From the NCBI GenBank assembly GCA_017437925.1, contig JAFRWQ010000237.1, positions 1 through 10,750 of the forward strand: a stretch of DNA of 10,750 bases. Reading direction: 5' to 3'. The translations under genes were made by a program, and so were the position numbers. The notes beneath the pieces are model-generated. The model saw only the letters and a program-made list of their open reading frames with translations, ran no database searches and was not told the DNA's origin. This stretch comes from Bacillota bacterium (lineage in GTDB: Bacteria > Bacillota_A > Clostridia > Peptostreptococcales > Anaerovoracaceae). This document shows positions 1 to 6,668 of this stretch, in pieces (positions within the stretch are counted from its first letter, which is position 1; each line of letters begins with the position of its first letter).

Positions 1-1170
1 ACAGGCTATTACGGCCCCGAGTTCATCGAAGAGCGCTTCGGAAGGCCCATATGCTCCGACGACGTCGCAGCCAAGATACTCTGGATAAAGAACAAGGAGC
101 CGGAAGTCTACGGGAACACTTACAAATTCCTGACCGGGACATCATTCCTGGTCGCAAGGCTCACCGGCAGCTTTGCTCTGGACCGCTTCCTGGGCTCAGT
201 CTCCTTCAGGCCCCTGTATAACGATGACGGCAGCATAAGGGAGGAGCTCTGCGGGCCCTACTGCAGGCCAGATCAGCTGCCCCGCGGCAGGGTCGTGACC
301 GAGGTCGCCGGAAGGCTCACCCCCGAAGGAGCCGCCCTCACAGGGCTTCTCGAAGGCACTCCCGTAATGACCGGAAGCGGAGACTCGGGGTCCGAAGCCA
401 TAAGCACCGGGGTGCTAGAAGCGGGAGACACCATGGTCCAGCTGGGCTCCACCGTCTACATGTACTGCTGCACCGACAGGCCCCTTAAGCACAGCCGGGT
501 CCACAGCGGAGGCTTCCTCATACCCGGACGCTTCAGCCTCTCGGCGGGCACCAACAACTGCGGCACCGCCACCAAATGGTACCGCGACACTTTCTTCGAA
601 GAACTGAAGGCCGCCGAGGACGCCGGGGGAGAGAACGCCTACAGCGCCATGATGAAGGGCCTTGAAAGCATCGCTCCCGGCTCGGACGGCCTCATCACCC
701 TGCCATATCTCGCCGGCGAACGCAGCCCTATAAACGACCCCGAAGCAAAAGGCCTCATCCTGGGCCTCGGCTTAAGGCACACCAGGGCTCACATATACCG
801 CTCGGCCCTCGAGGGCATAGCTTTCGGCATAGCCCAAAACCTTGAGATCTTCAAAGCCGCCGGAGTCGGAAAGCTCAGGCTCCTCGCCGTGGGCGGAGGC
901 ACAAAAAATCCCCTGTGGATGCAGATGATCTCCGACATCACGGGGGAAGATATAAACACCATGAAGGTCACCATGGGGGCCTGCTACGGCGACGCCCTGA
1001 TGGCGGGCATAGCGACCGGGGTCTACGAAGGCTTTGAGAGCTTAAAGAAGATCATTAAGCCTGCAAAGACCTACTGTCCCGACCCCGAAGCCTGCGAAGC
1101 CTACAAGCCCTTTAAGACCCTTTTCGAAGAGGCCTACGAAGCCAACAGGGGCCTCATGCACAGACTTTAA
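1..1170 (+). CDS. FGGY-family carbohydrate kinase (xylulokinase-like), 5' end missing
   Basis: The protein should phosphorylate a sugar or polyol with ATP in the cytoplasm. The frame is open from base 1, giving 389 residues; FGGY kinases are usually about 500, so roughly the first 110, including the N-terminal phosphate-binding motif, lie outside the window. The N-terminal sugar-binding domain ends near residue 120. The segment GSGDSG has its Asp at about residue 128, where the catalytic Asp of XylB-type kinases sits. The C-terminal ATPase domain shows LPYLAGERSP (about 235-244), the ALEGIAFGIA helix (about 269-278) and the nucleotide-binding GGGTKNPLW (about 298-306). A GTG at 295 could be mistaken for a start, but family similarity continues upstream of it (AKILWIKNKEPEVY), so it is internal. 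The specific sugar cannot be told from this part. No linked sugar isomerase, aldolase or transporter is visible; the next gene is convergent. Confidence 0.93.
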   Translation, partial: TGYYGPEFIEERFGRPICSDDVAAKILWIKNKEPEVYGNTYKFLTGTSFLVARLTGSFALDRFLGSVSFRPLYNDDGSIREELCGPYCRPDQLPRGRVVTEVAGRLTPEGAALTGLLEGTPVMTGSGDSGSEAISTGVLEAGDTMVQLGSTVYMYCCTDRPLKHSRVHSGGFLIPGRFSLSAGTNNCGTATKWYRDTFFEELKAAEDAGGENAYSAMMKGLESIAPGSDGLITLPYLAGERSPINDPEAKGLILGLGLRHTRAHIYRSALEGIAFGIAQNLEIFKAAGVGKLRLLAVGGGTKNPLWMQMISDITGEDINTMKVTMGACYGDALMAGIATGVYEGFESLKKIIKPAKTYCPDPEACEAYKPFKTLFEEAYEANRGLMHRL

Positions 1171-1174
1171 GGCT

Positions 1175-1215
1175 GCCGGGCCGCCGCTTATATCGCGCGG
1201 TCATGCCGGCCCGGC
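1175..1215. repeat. Inverted repeat in the convergent spacer, possible weak terminator
   Basis: GCCGGGCCG (1175-1183) is the exact reverse complement of CGGCCCGGC (1207-1215). The stem can be extended by CCGC (1184-1187) pairing with GCGG (1197-1200), leaving a bulge. It lies directly after the kinase stop and upstream of the 3' end of the convergent gene. Neither side has a T-run, so a conventional intrinsic terminator is not well supported. A structure that stabilises or separates the two convergent transcripts is an inference. Confidence 0.45.
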
Positions 1216-1311
1216 TTCGCTTACGTTAAGGACCGGCTCGCCGGCCCGGCCTCGCTTTCATTAAGGAGCGGTCCCGCTAGCCCAGCCTTGCTTCCATTAA
1301 GGGGCGGTCCC
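1205..1311. repeat. Three-copy 35-36 bp imperfect tandem repeat overlapping a gene's 3' end
   Basis: Three adjacent units, 1205-1239, 1240-1275 and 1276-1311, align end to end. They share a GCCGGCCCGGC-like head, a central TTAAGG and a CGG(T)C(C)C tail. The last two are exactly 36 bp, or 12 codons. The third unit codes for the C-terminus of the minus-strand gene that ends at 1277 (residues ...DRPLMEARLG, stop). The second unit, read in the same frame, would give DRSLMKARPG, so the gene tail appears to have been duplicated beyond the present stop. The stop itself (CTAG within GCTAGC) corresponds to CCGG in the other two units. Confidence 0.7.
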
Positions 1312-1615
1312 AGAAGACGGTCCCGCCGGCCTCTTCGGCAAGGCCGTCTATGGCCTCGCGAAGGCCCTCCAGCATCCCCTTCTCCCTCTTTTTGGACCTG
1401 CGGCCCTTGCCGCTGTATAGCTCGGTCTCGTGATAATCGTCGTAGGAGACCGCGAAGTCCTCCTCGTCCCTGTGGGGGAAGAAGCTGACGGCTGCGGTAT
1501 ACTTAATGTTTCCGGCCTCGGAATCGGAGGTCAGCATGACCAGGGCCGCCTTTCTCTCCACTCCGGAGAAGACGTGCTCGGCTTCAAAGTACTGCTCATA
1601 AACGTTTACGGTCAT
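1277..1615 (-). CDS. Conserved-looking hypothetical protein, 112 aa
   Basis: I cannot assign a function. The product is a small, soluble, highly charged protein with no signal peptide or membrane segment. Its N-terminal half alternates hydrophobic and polar residues as in a beta-rich fold (AALVMLTS, YTAAVSFFPHRDEEDFAVSY). A basic patch, GKGRRSKKREKG, follows at about residues 69-80, then a helical stretch (MLEGLREAIDGLAEEAGG) and the tail VFWDRPLMEARLG. The start is supported by GAAAGGA seven bases upstream. Four bases separate it from the stop of the SGNH esterase gene, so it is probably the last gene of that operon and translationally linked to it. Its 3' end forms the third unit of a 36-bp tandem repeat. 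Confidence 0.75.
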   Translation of the reverse strand: MTVNVYEQYFEAEHVFSGVERKAALVMLTSDSEAGNIKYTAAVSFFPHRDEEDFAVSYDDYHETELYSGKGRRSKKREKGMLEGLREAIDGLAEEAGGTVFWDRPLMEARLG

Positions 1616-1619
1616 TTTT

Positions 1620-2288
1620 TTATCCTTTCAAAGGCTGTTTGAGCCTTTCTATCGCTTCGCTCACTGCCCCGTACATGGCTTCCGCTAAAGAGGCGTGATT
1701 GTCAGAGTCCATGTGGAGGCAGTCGTCGTCTGAAGCCTCGGCGTACTTTGCCGCGTCGAGGAATATCCATCCATGGCGCTTCGCCGTCTCCTCGTACAGG
1801 AGAGCCAGCCTCTTTGAGATCTGCACCGAGACTCCGTCATATTTGTCGCGGAAGCGCGAATCCACTATGCCTTCTTTCAGGAATATTGGGGAGACCAGCA
1901 CTATGACGGGCTTTGCGCCGCTCTTTTCGAGAAGGAAATCCTCGGACTCAGTCGCGACCTTTTCTGCTCCCGCCGCGATCTCGTCGGCGGTGACCCCGTA
2001 GACTGTCTTAAGGTCGTTGGTCCCCAGCATTATGACCATGATCTCTATGGGCTTATAGGTGTTAAGGCACGACTTGAGGCCGTAAAGCCCCGATTTCCAC
2101 TCGTTTCCCGGCTCGGGATAGATCGTGGACCTGCCGTTGCAGCCCTCTTCCACCACCTGGTACTCATCGCCCAGCTTTTTCTGCAGTATGCCGGTCCAGC
2201 GAAGCTCCCTCGGGTGCCTGAGCCCGGTCTTCGGGTCGTAGCCGTAGGTGTTGGAATCGCCGTAGCAGAATACTTTTATTGGGTCCAT
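1620..2288 (-). CDS. SGNH/GDSL-family esterase (arylesterase-like hydrolase)
   Basis: This is a serine esterase of the SGNH hydrolase superfamily, 222 residues, a normal length for single-domain members. Block I is CYGDSNTYGY with the nucleophile Ser12. Gly52 in GCNGRST fits the oxyanion-hole glycine. Asn91 in MLGTND is the block III Asn. Asp189 and His192 in DDCLH complete the triad, with a DxxH spacing. The RWTG...LG...VVEEG and MLGTND segments resemble the esterase/acyltransferase type typified by Mycobacterium smegmatis MsAcT. There is no signal peptide, so it acts in the cytoplasm, probably on small esters or acyl groups; the natural substrate is unknown. A GAAAGAAAGGGGG ribosome site precedes the ATG. 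It lies 33 bases downstream of the serine hydrolase gene and four bases upstream of the small hypothetical gene, so the three are likely one transcript. Confidence 0.9.
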   Translation of the reverse strand: MDPIKVFCYGDSNTYGYDPKTGLRHPRELRWTGILQKKLGDEYQVVEEGCNGRSTIYPEPGNEWKSGLYGLKSCLNTYKPIEIMVIMLGTNDLKTVYGVTADEIAAGAEKVATESEDFLLEKSGAKPVIVLVSPIFLKEGIVDSRFRDKYDGVSVQISKRLALLYEETAKRHGWIFLDAAKYAEASDDDCLHMDSDNHASLAEAMYGAVSEAIERLKQPLKG

Positions 2289-2321
2289 GGGACGCCCCCT
2301 TTCTTTCCGCCCGAAGCGGCT

Positions 2322-4199
2322 TTAAATGAAGGAGATGTAGCCGCGGTCCAGGGGCTTAAAGCTGCCGGGCGCGGTGAGGGAATCGTATACGCATTTAAGA
2401 TCCGCGTCAAAGAGGAGCAGCCTTCTGCCCTGAGGCACTTCGGGGAGCTTTTCAAAAGGCGCGGTCAGCTTATACGCTCTGTTCTCTCCTCCGGCTTCTC
2501 CGAAGCCTTCCCCGGCGTATCCGGGCAGGCTTTCGACGTCCCTGCACAGGTACGACATGCAGCGGCAGTACTCGGCCCCGTCCCTCATCTCGAACATGGG
2601 GTTCAGGTGGTCGCGGCCGGGGACGGTCGGAGTCCTTGCGAAGCCGGTGGCGTTGTCGTCGTCTATGGGCCTTACCGAGGCTTCCATCAGGCCCGCCATG
2701 CCCAGGTTCATCTTTCCCAGGCACTTGACTACCAGTGTGCCTTCGGCGCCTTTAAGCTCCGTGAGGGTAAAGCCGCAGAACATGTTGGGGACCATCAGGT
2801 CTCTGGGCCCCGCGTCGACGGCCAGGTACTTCTTCCCGAGGCGCTTTTTCCAGGCGCCGGAAAGGGGCGCCGCCGCCGTGACCTTCTGGGCCATGGGTAT
2901 CAGGAGGCCATCCACGGTGCTCAGTGCGAAGAGATCGTCCCCGTTCTTTTCGAAGTCGAGGATCTGGCCGTCCAAGCCGATGAAGCGGCTGCCGTCCCAG
3001 CGGAAAGGCTTGTACAGGGGATAGATATTGCCGTAGGCGTCGCTCACGCAGACAGAGCAGTTGGCCCCGTAGACGAAGAACCTCATGGAGTTGGTCGCCG
3101 TGATGTAGACCCCTTCGATCTCCTTGGCCTTTTCTTCGGGCACGGGGACCGCGTCCGCGTATATGCTAACCCCTTCGGATTCCCACATGGCATATGCGAA
3201 GAGCCTCAGCAGGGTCTCCTGCGTATCAAGGCCGCAGTCGTCGGTGGCCGACAGGGCGATGACCGCGTCGTACTTGGGAATGACGTAGAATTTGGTCGAG
3301 AACTGCAGGGTCTTGCCGCCTTTAAAGAGGACCCCCTCTCCCAGGTCGTAGGAGGGATGGCTGAAGGCCATGTTGTCCCAGCCCAGGCCGTACTTGCCCC
3401 TGCGCTCGTCCTTCTCAAGGAAGCTCAGGCCGTGGGACTTGCCCATCTCGGCCTTTGAGGCCTCCGAAATGATGTCGCTTTTTATGAGGAACTGGCGGCC
3501 GAAGCGGCAGAGATCCCTCATGTCCGAAGTGTAGCCTCCGCAGGCCCTGATGTACATGACCTCGGGCGGAAAGCCCTTCTCAACGACCATGGGATGGTCC
3601 GGGTGGTAATTGGGCACAAGGCGGGTGGACTCGGCCCCTATGGGCTCCGTGATGTGCTTCATGCTGTAGTCTTCGAACTTTTCGCCCGAAAGCGCGGCCA
3701 CCGTCATCTCGGCCAGGGTGAAACCGTCATTGCAGTATACCGAGTTGGTTCCGGGCTCGGCCTTGAGCCTGCTCGCCGCCATGTAGTCGTAGACGTCGGA
3801 GTAGTAATCGTAGTCTTCCGTCCCCGCCAGGGAGAAGGCCTTCCACTGGGTCCCGGGAAGACCCGAGCTGTGGGAGAGGCACTGCCTTAAGGTGATCTTC
3901 TTATACCTCTCGTCGGGAAGCCAGAGCTTGGGCAGGTACTTGCAGACGGGATCGTCCAGCTTCGCCTTGCCCTGCTCGACCATCTGCATCAGAGCCACGG
4001 TGCAGAATATCTTTGAGACCGAGCCTATGTTGAAGGTGCTGTTCTCGTCCGCGGGAGCGCCCGTTTTGCCGCCCAGGGTGCCCAGGGTGTCGGATGCGAT
4101 GACCTCGTCTCCCTTCATTATGGCGTAGGACACTGCGGTATAGCCGGGCTTGAGCCCGCAGGAAAGTATCGCGGATAGCCTTTTGCTGAGTTCGCTCAT
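2322..4199 (-). CDS. Class-C beta-lactamase-type serine hydrolase with C-terminal beta-rich extension
   Basis: The first 340 or so residues form a penicillin-recognising (beta-lactamase/DD-peptidase fold) domain. The catalytic SVSK is at 60-63, the second motif YCN at 155-157 and the third-motif equivalent KGG at 293-295. LRQCLSHSSGLPG (about 105-116) is the usual family signature ahead of the second motif. Residues 360-625 are additional and mostly beta-like, as in many large esterase or peptidase members of this family (EstB, D-aminopeptidase type). There is no signal peptide, lipobox or membrane helix. A cytoplasmic esterase, amidase or D-amino-acid peptidase is therefore more likely than a resistance beta-lactamase or a periplasmic cell-wall enzyme. 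The start has AGGAGA seven bases upstream and a TATAAT further up. It is the first gene of the operon with the SGNH esterase. Substrate not predictable. Confidence 0.9.
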   Translation of the reverse strand: MSELSKRLSAILSCGLKPGYTAVSYAIMKGDEVIASDTLGTLGGKTGAPADENSTFNIGSVSKIFCTVALMQMVEQGKAKLDDPVCKYLPKLWLPDERYKKITLRQCLSHSSGLPGTQWKAFSLAGTEDYDYYSDVYDYMAASRLKAEPGTNSVYCNDGFTLAEMTVAALSGEKFEDYSMKHITEPIGAESTRLVPNYHPDHPMVVEKGFPPEVMYIRACGGYTSDMRDLCRFGRQFLIKSDIISEASKAEMGKSHGLSFLEKDERRGKYGLGWDNMAFSHPSYDLGEGVLFKGGKTLQFSTKFYVIPKYDAVIALSATDDCGLDTQETLLRLFAYAMWESEGVSIYADAVPVPEEKAKEIEGVYITATNSMRFFVYGANCSVCVSDAYGNIYPLYKPFRWDGSRFIGLDGQILDFEKNGDDLFALSTVDGLLIPMAQKVTAAAPLSGAWKKRLGKKYLAVDAGPRDLMVPNMFCGFTLTELKGAEGTLVVKCLGKMNLGMAGLMEASVRPIDDDNATGFARTPTVPGRDHLNPMFEMRDGAEYCRCMSYLCRDVESLPGYAGEGFGEAGGENRAYKLTAPFEKLPEVPQGRRLLLFDADLKCVYDSLTAPGSFKPLDRGYISFI

Positions 4200-4244
4200 G
4201 TTTCTTCTCCTCTCGATGACGGCGGCGTTTTTTTCTTTGGGAAC

Positions 4245-4250
4245 ATTATA
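4245..4250 (-). promoter_or_regulatory. Extended -10 promoter for the serine hydrolase operon
   Basis: On the minus strand the sequence reads TGaTATAAT, a perfect -10 hexamer preceded by a TGn extension, about 45 bases upstream of the ATG at 4199. At 16-18 bases further upstream there is no good TTGACA match (TAGCGG at 17), which is typical of promoters that rely on the extended -10. It is divergent from the promoter at 4300-4328. Confidence 0.65.
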
Positions 4251-4299
4251 TCACAGCCTCTCCTTCTCCGCTACGCCGCGTTGAAGCGGGGCCCGGGCT

Positions 4300-4328
4300 T
4301 TGACCACGAAGGATGACCGTGGTATAAT
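4300..4328 (+). promoter_or_regulatory. Near-consensus sigma-A promoter for the GtrA-msrA operon
   Basis: TTGACC (4300-4305) and TATAAT (4323-4328) are separated by exactly 17 bases, one mismatch from the full consensus. Transcription would begin near 4335 and give a leader of about 16 bases holding GGAGGT (4340-4345) just before the ATG at 4351. The leader is too short for a riboswitch. No operator palindrome stands out, so expression may be constitutive. Confidence 0.85.
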
Positions 4329-4350
4329 TACGCTGTTTCGGAGGTCCTTC

Positions 4351-4767
4351 ATGGAAAGCGAAAAGAAAAAAGAACTGGTGAGGGCGGTCAAATTCACCCT
4401 TTTCTCCATAAGCGCGGGACTCATAGAGATCGCGAGCTTCTCACTGCTCAACGAGCTGACGAACTGGTCGTACTGGCCCTGCTACCTGATAGCCCTGACC
4501 CTGTCGGTGCTGTGGAACTTCACCCTCAACCGCAGGTTCACCTTCCGCTCGGCGGCCAACGTGCCCGTCGCCATGATGAAGGTCGCGGCTTACTACGCGG
4601 TCTTTACCCCCTTAAGCACCATGCTTGGAAGTTACCTGGCCGATACCCTGGGCTGGAACGAGTATCTGGTGACCGGTCTCAACATGGTCCTCAATTTCGT
4701 GACCGAATTCCTATTCCAGCGCTATGTGGTCTTCGGAAACTCCATCGACACGGCGAAAAAGAGCTGA
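4351..4767 (+). CDS. GtrA-family membrane protein
   Basis: This is a small polytopic membrane protein of 138 residues with about four hydrophobic helices (roughly 13-34, 40-58, 72-93, 105-122). The paired GtrA signatures are WNFTLNRRFTF (about 55-65), after helix 2, and FVTEFLFQRYVVF (about 116-128), after helix 4. Members are thought to help move or present polyprenyl-linked sugars for surface glycosylation, as in phage O-antigen glucosylation or cell-wall galactosylation. No glycosyltransferase is adjacent here, so the partner is unknown. The start at 4351 is chosen because GGAGGT lies five bases upstream. An in-frame TTG at 4300 falls inside the -35 box and would lie upstream of the transcript. 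The protein begins with a charged MESEKKKE segment. msrA follows after 25 bases and probably shares the promoter. Confidence 0.92.
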   Translation: MESEKKKELVRAVKFTLFSISAGLIEIASFSLLNELTNWSYWPCYLIALTLSVLWNFTLNRRFTFRSAANVPVAMMKVAAYYAVFTPLSTMLGSYLADTLGWNEYLVTGLNMVLNFVTEFLFQRYVVFGNSIDTAKKS

Positions 4768-4792
4768 GCCTGCGGGCTGAAAGGCGAATAAT

Positions 4793-5308
4793 ATGAGTAA
4801 ATTTGCATATCTTGCGGGAGGATGCTTCTGGTGCATCACCCCTATCTTCCAGCTCTACGACGGCGTGGTCTCGGTGACCAGCGGCTACAGCGGAGGGGAT
4901 GAAAAGGACCCGGCATACAAGGACGTCAAGGCCCAAAAGACAGGGCACCGCGAGACCATCAGGGTCGAGTACGAAGAAGGAGCCGAGATCGACTTCCCCC
5001 TTCTGATGGATATATTCCTGGCCAACATAGATCCCTACGACGGGGAGGGCCAGTTCATAGACAGGGGATTTTCATACAGCCCTGCCGTATATTATACAGA
5101 CGAAGAGCAGAAGGCAGCCGCAGAAGAAAAGATCGCCGCCCTTGAAAAGGAGAGCGGAAAGAGATCCGGCATAGCCCTCGAGCCCTTCAAATCCTTCTGG
5201 CCCGCCGAGGAGTACCACCAGGACTACCACAAGAAGAACCCGGAAGCCTTCGAAAAGGAGCTGGAGGAATCGGGCCGCAAAGCCTATTTCGAGGCTAAGA
5301 AAAACTGA
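4793..5308 (+). CDS. msrA: Peptide-methionine (S)-S-oxide reductase MsrA
   Basis: MsrA reduces methionine-S-sulfoxide in proteins or as the free amino acid back to methionine, and is part of oxidative damage repair. The 171-residue length is normal for a single-domain MsrA without MsrB. The N-terminus carries AGGCFWC, with catalytic Cys11 and a second Cys14. GHRETIRVEY (51-60) supplies Glu54, matching the conserved acid residue, and FWPAEEYHQDYHKKNP (135-150) is the conserved tail. GQFIDRGFSYSPAVYY (86-101) is the usual glycine/tyrosine substrate-pocket region. There is no Cys near the C-terminus, so Cys14 is the only candidate resolving residue. No signal peptide, so it is cytoplasmic. The ribosome site is weak (GAAAGGCG), which suggests some coupling to the upstream GtrA gene. 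A double-hairpin terminator region follows. Confidence 0.97.
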   Translation: MSKFAYLAGGCFWCITPIFQLYDGVVSVTSGYSGGDEKDPAYKDVKAQKTGHRETIRVEYEEGAEIDFPLLMDIFLANIDPYDGEGQFIDRGFSYSPAVYYTDEEQKAAAEEKIAALEKESGKRSGIALEPFKSFWPAEEYHQDYHKKNPEAFEKELEESGRKAYFEAKKN

Positions 5309-5412
5309 TCTCGGGCATAGATCCGGGCCTGAACTGATTTCACGCAGATATTCGGGCTTAAAACCGATGCCGGGCGTCGGCCTCAAGCCCGGAAGACCCA
5401 TACCCGCATCAA

Positions 5413-5445
5413 AAGGACGGCGCCGAAAGCGCCGTCCTTCGTTTT
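5413..5445. terminator. Hairpin between convergent genes, probably bidirectional terminator
   Basis: AAGGACGGCGC (5413-5423) pairs perfectly over 11 bases with GCGCCGTCCTT (5429-5439) around a CGAAA loop. On the plus strand it is followed by CGTTTTG. On the minus strand the stem ends in TTTT, then GATG. It most probably ends the minus-strand LDH2-family transcript and contributes to ending msrA. T-runs are short on both sides. Confidence 0.65.
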
Positions 5446-5454
5446 GCCTTTACG

Positions 5455-5477
5455 CGCCGCCTTCGCGGCGTTTTTTT
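5455..5477 (+). terminator. Intrinsic terminator for the GtrA-msrA transcript
   Basis: CGCCGC (5455-5460) pairs with GCGGCG (5465-5470) around a CTTC loop and is followed directly by seven Ts (5471-5477). This is a textbook Rho-independent terminator reading rightward. Its T-run overlaps the TAA stop of the convergent LDH2-family gene. Confidence 0.85.
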
Positions 5478-6585
5478 ATTTCTCAAACGAGAAGTGATAG
5501 TCCAGGCCGAAGCGGTCACGGAGAGATATCATCTCTTTCTGGACGCTGTCGTTTACCGGGACTCCCTTGTCCTTTCTCTCGAGCCAGACCAGATACTCCT
5601 TCTCGCCCGCGGTGTATATGCGGTCGCAGCCGGGAGCCTTCTGGGAGGCTCTCAGTGCCCTGCATATGTCTCCCGCGGTCTTCTTAAAGGTCTCAAGGCC
5701 AAGGAAGGCTTCAGGATCGATGACGAAGAAGAAGTGGCCCAGATGGTACATGGCGGGCTTTCCGTTCTCGTCGACTCCGCTCAGGGCCTTCATGAAACGC
5801 CCTCCCGCGAGGGCTGCCGAAAGGATCTCCACCAGAGCAGCGTAGCCGTAGCCCTTGTAGCCGGCCAGGTCTTCACCTATGCCTCCCAGGGGGGCCAGGG
5901 CCGCCTGCTTGGCGACAAGGGCCTTCAGTATCTCCTCGCTGTCGGTCATGGGGGATCCGTCCCTTGCCACTACCATGCCTGCCGGGGTGTCCTTGTGGGA
6001 TCTGGCGTAGTACTCTATCTTGCCCCTCTGGACTATGGAGGTCGCGCAGTCTATGCAGAAGGGGAACTCCTCGTCGGTGGGAAGGGCGAAGGTCAGGGGG
6101 TTGGTGCCCATCATGTTCTCTACGCCGAAGGTGGGGGCGATGGACGGACGGGCGTTGGTCCCGGTGAGGCCGATGAGGCCTTCGTTGCTTGCCATGGTGG
6201 CCCAGTAGCCGGCTATGCCGTAGTGGGTGGAGTTGCGAATGGCGCCTCCCGCCATGCCGTACTTTTTGGCCTTTTCGATGAGCATCTTCATCATCCTGTA
6301 GCTGGCCACCATGCCCATGCCGTCGTGGGCGTCCATGACGACGGTGGTGGGGGTCTCCTTCAGTATTTCAATATCAGTGACGGGAAGGAGGGTGCCGTTG
6401 TCGATGCGGTCGATGTATATGGGCTTAAAACGGTTGCAGCCGTGGCTCTCTATGCCCCGGCGGTCCGACTCCAAAAGCACGTCGGCGCAGATGGCGGCGT
6501 CCTCTTCGGGGACTCCGCAGCATTTGAAAACATCTATCATGAAGGAGTTCATGACTTCCCAGGATACGTAAGGTCTGGTCTCCAT
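5476..6585 (-). CDS. LDH2-family NAD(P)-dependent oxidoreductase (malate/L-lactate dehydrogenase family)
   Basis: This 369-residue protein belongs to the LDH2/malate dehydrogenase family (Ldh_2), which is unrelated in fold to classical Rossmann lactate dehydrogenases. Signatures in order are RRGIESHGCNRF with His48, RNSTHYGIAGYW with His121, GTNPLTFALPT (160-170), DCATSIVQRGKIE (179-191) and the glycine-rich AGYKGYGYAALVEILSAALAGG (about 241-262). Known members reduce 2-oxoacids (malate, lactate, sulfolactate), oxidise ureidoglycolate, or reduce cyclic imino acids (DpkA type). The sequence alone does not decide between these. A strong AAAGGAGA site precedes the ATG. It lies 83 bases downstream of ridA on the same strand, and the pairing makes a substrate with imine or 2-oxoacid chemistry plausible. 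Cytoplasmic, with no signal peptide. Confidence 0.93.
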   Translation of the reverse strand: METRPYVSWEVMNSFMIDVFKCCGVPEEDAAICADVLLESDRRGIESHGCNRFKPIYIDRIDNGTLLPVTDIEILKETPTTVVMDAHDGMGMVASYRMMKMLIEKAKKYGMAGGAIRNSTHYGIAGYWATMASNEGLIGLTGTNARPSIAPTFGVENMMGTNPLTFALPTDEEFPFCIDCATSIVQRGKIEYYARSHKDTPAGMVVARDGSPMTDSEEILKALVAKQAALAPLGGIGEDLAGYKGYGYAALVEILSAALAGGRFMKALSGVDENGKPAMYHLGHFFFVIDPEAFLGLETFKKTAGDICRALRASQKAPGCDRIYTAGEKEYLVWLERKDKGVPVNDSVQKEMISLRDRFGLDYHFSFEK

Positions 6586-6625
6586 TTTATTCTCCTTTAC
6601 AGTCCGGCCGTTCAGGAAAAGGGCT

Positions 6626-6646
6626 CGGAGCCGGCTGGGGGCTCCG
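6626..6646 (-). other. Short hairpin between ridA and the LDH2-family gene
   Basis: CGGAGCC (6626-6632) pairs with GGCTCCG (6640-6646) over a 7-base loop. On the minus strand it is followed by AGCCCTTTTCC. It could attenuate transcription from ridA into the dehydrogenase gene, but the T-run is short and broken, so this is only a weak candidate. Confidence 0.25.
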
Positions 6647-6668
6647 GGTCCGCGCAGGTTCCCTTAAA

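Noticed and set aside
2214..3458. A 414-codon plus-strand open frame opposite the serine hydrolase gene
   Set aside because: The minus-strand gene has all three active-site motifs; the plus frame has low-complexity content and crosses the boundary of two real genes.
4351..5308. GtrA and MsrA as part of a surface-glycan or phage conversion locus
   Set aside because: No glycosyltransferase, integrase or attachment site is visible nearby, so the context does not support it.
5353..5392. Overlapping GC-rich hairpins after msrA (CGGGCTT with AAGCCCG, CCGGGC with GCCCGG)
   Set aside because: The stems are short, compete with each other, have long loops and lack a T-run. The real terminators lie just downstream.
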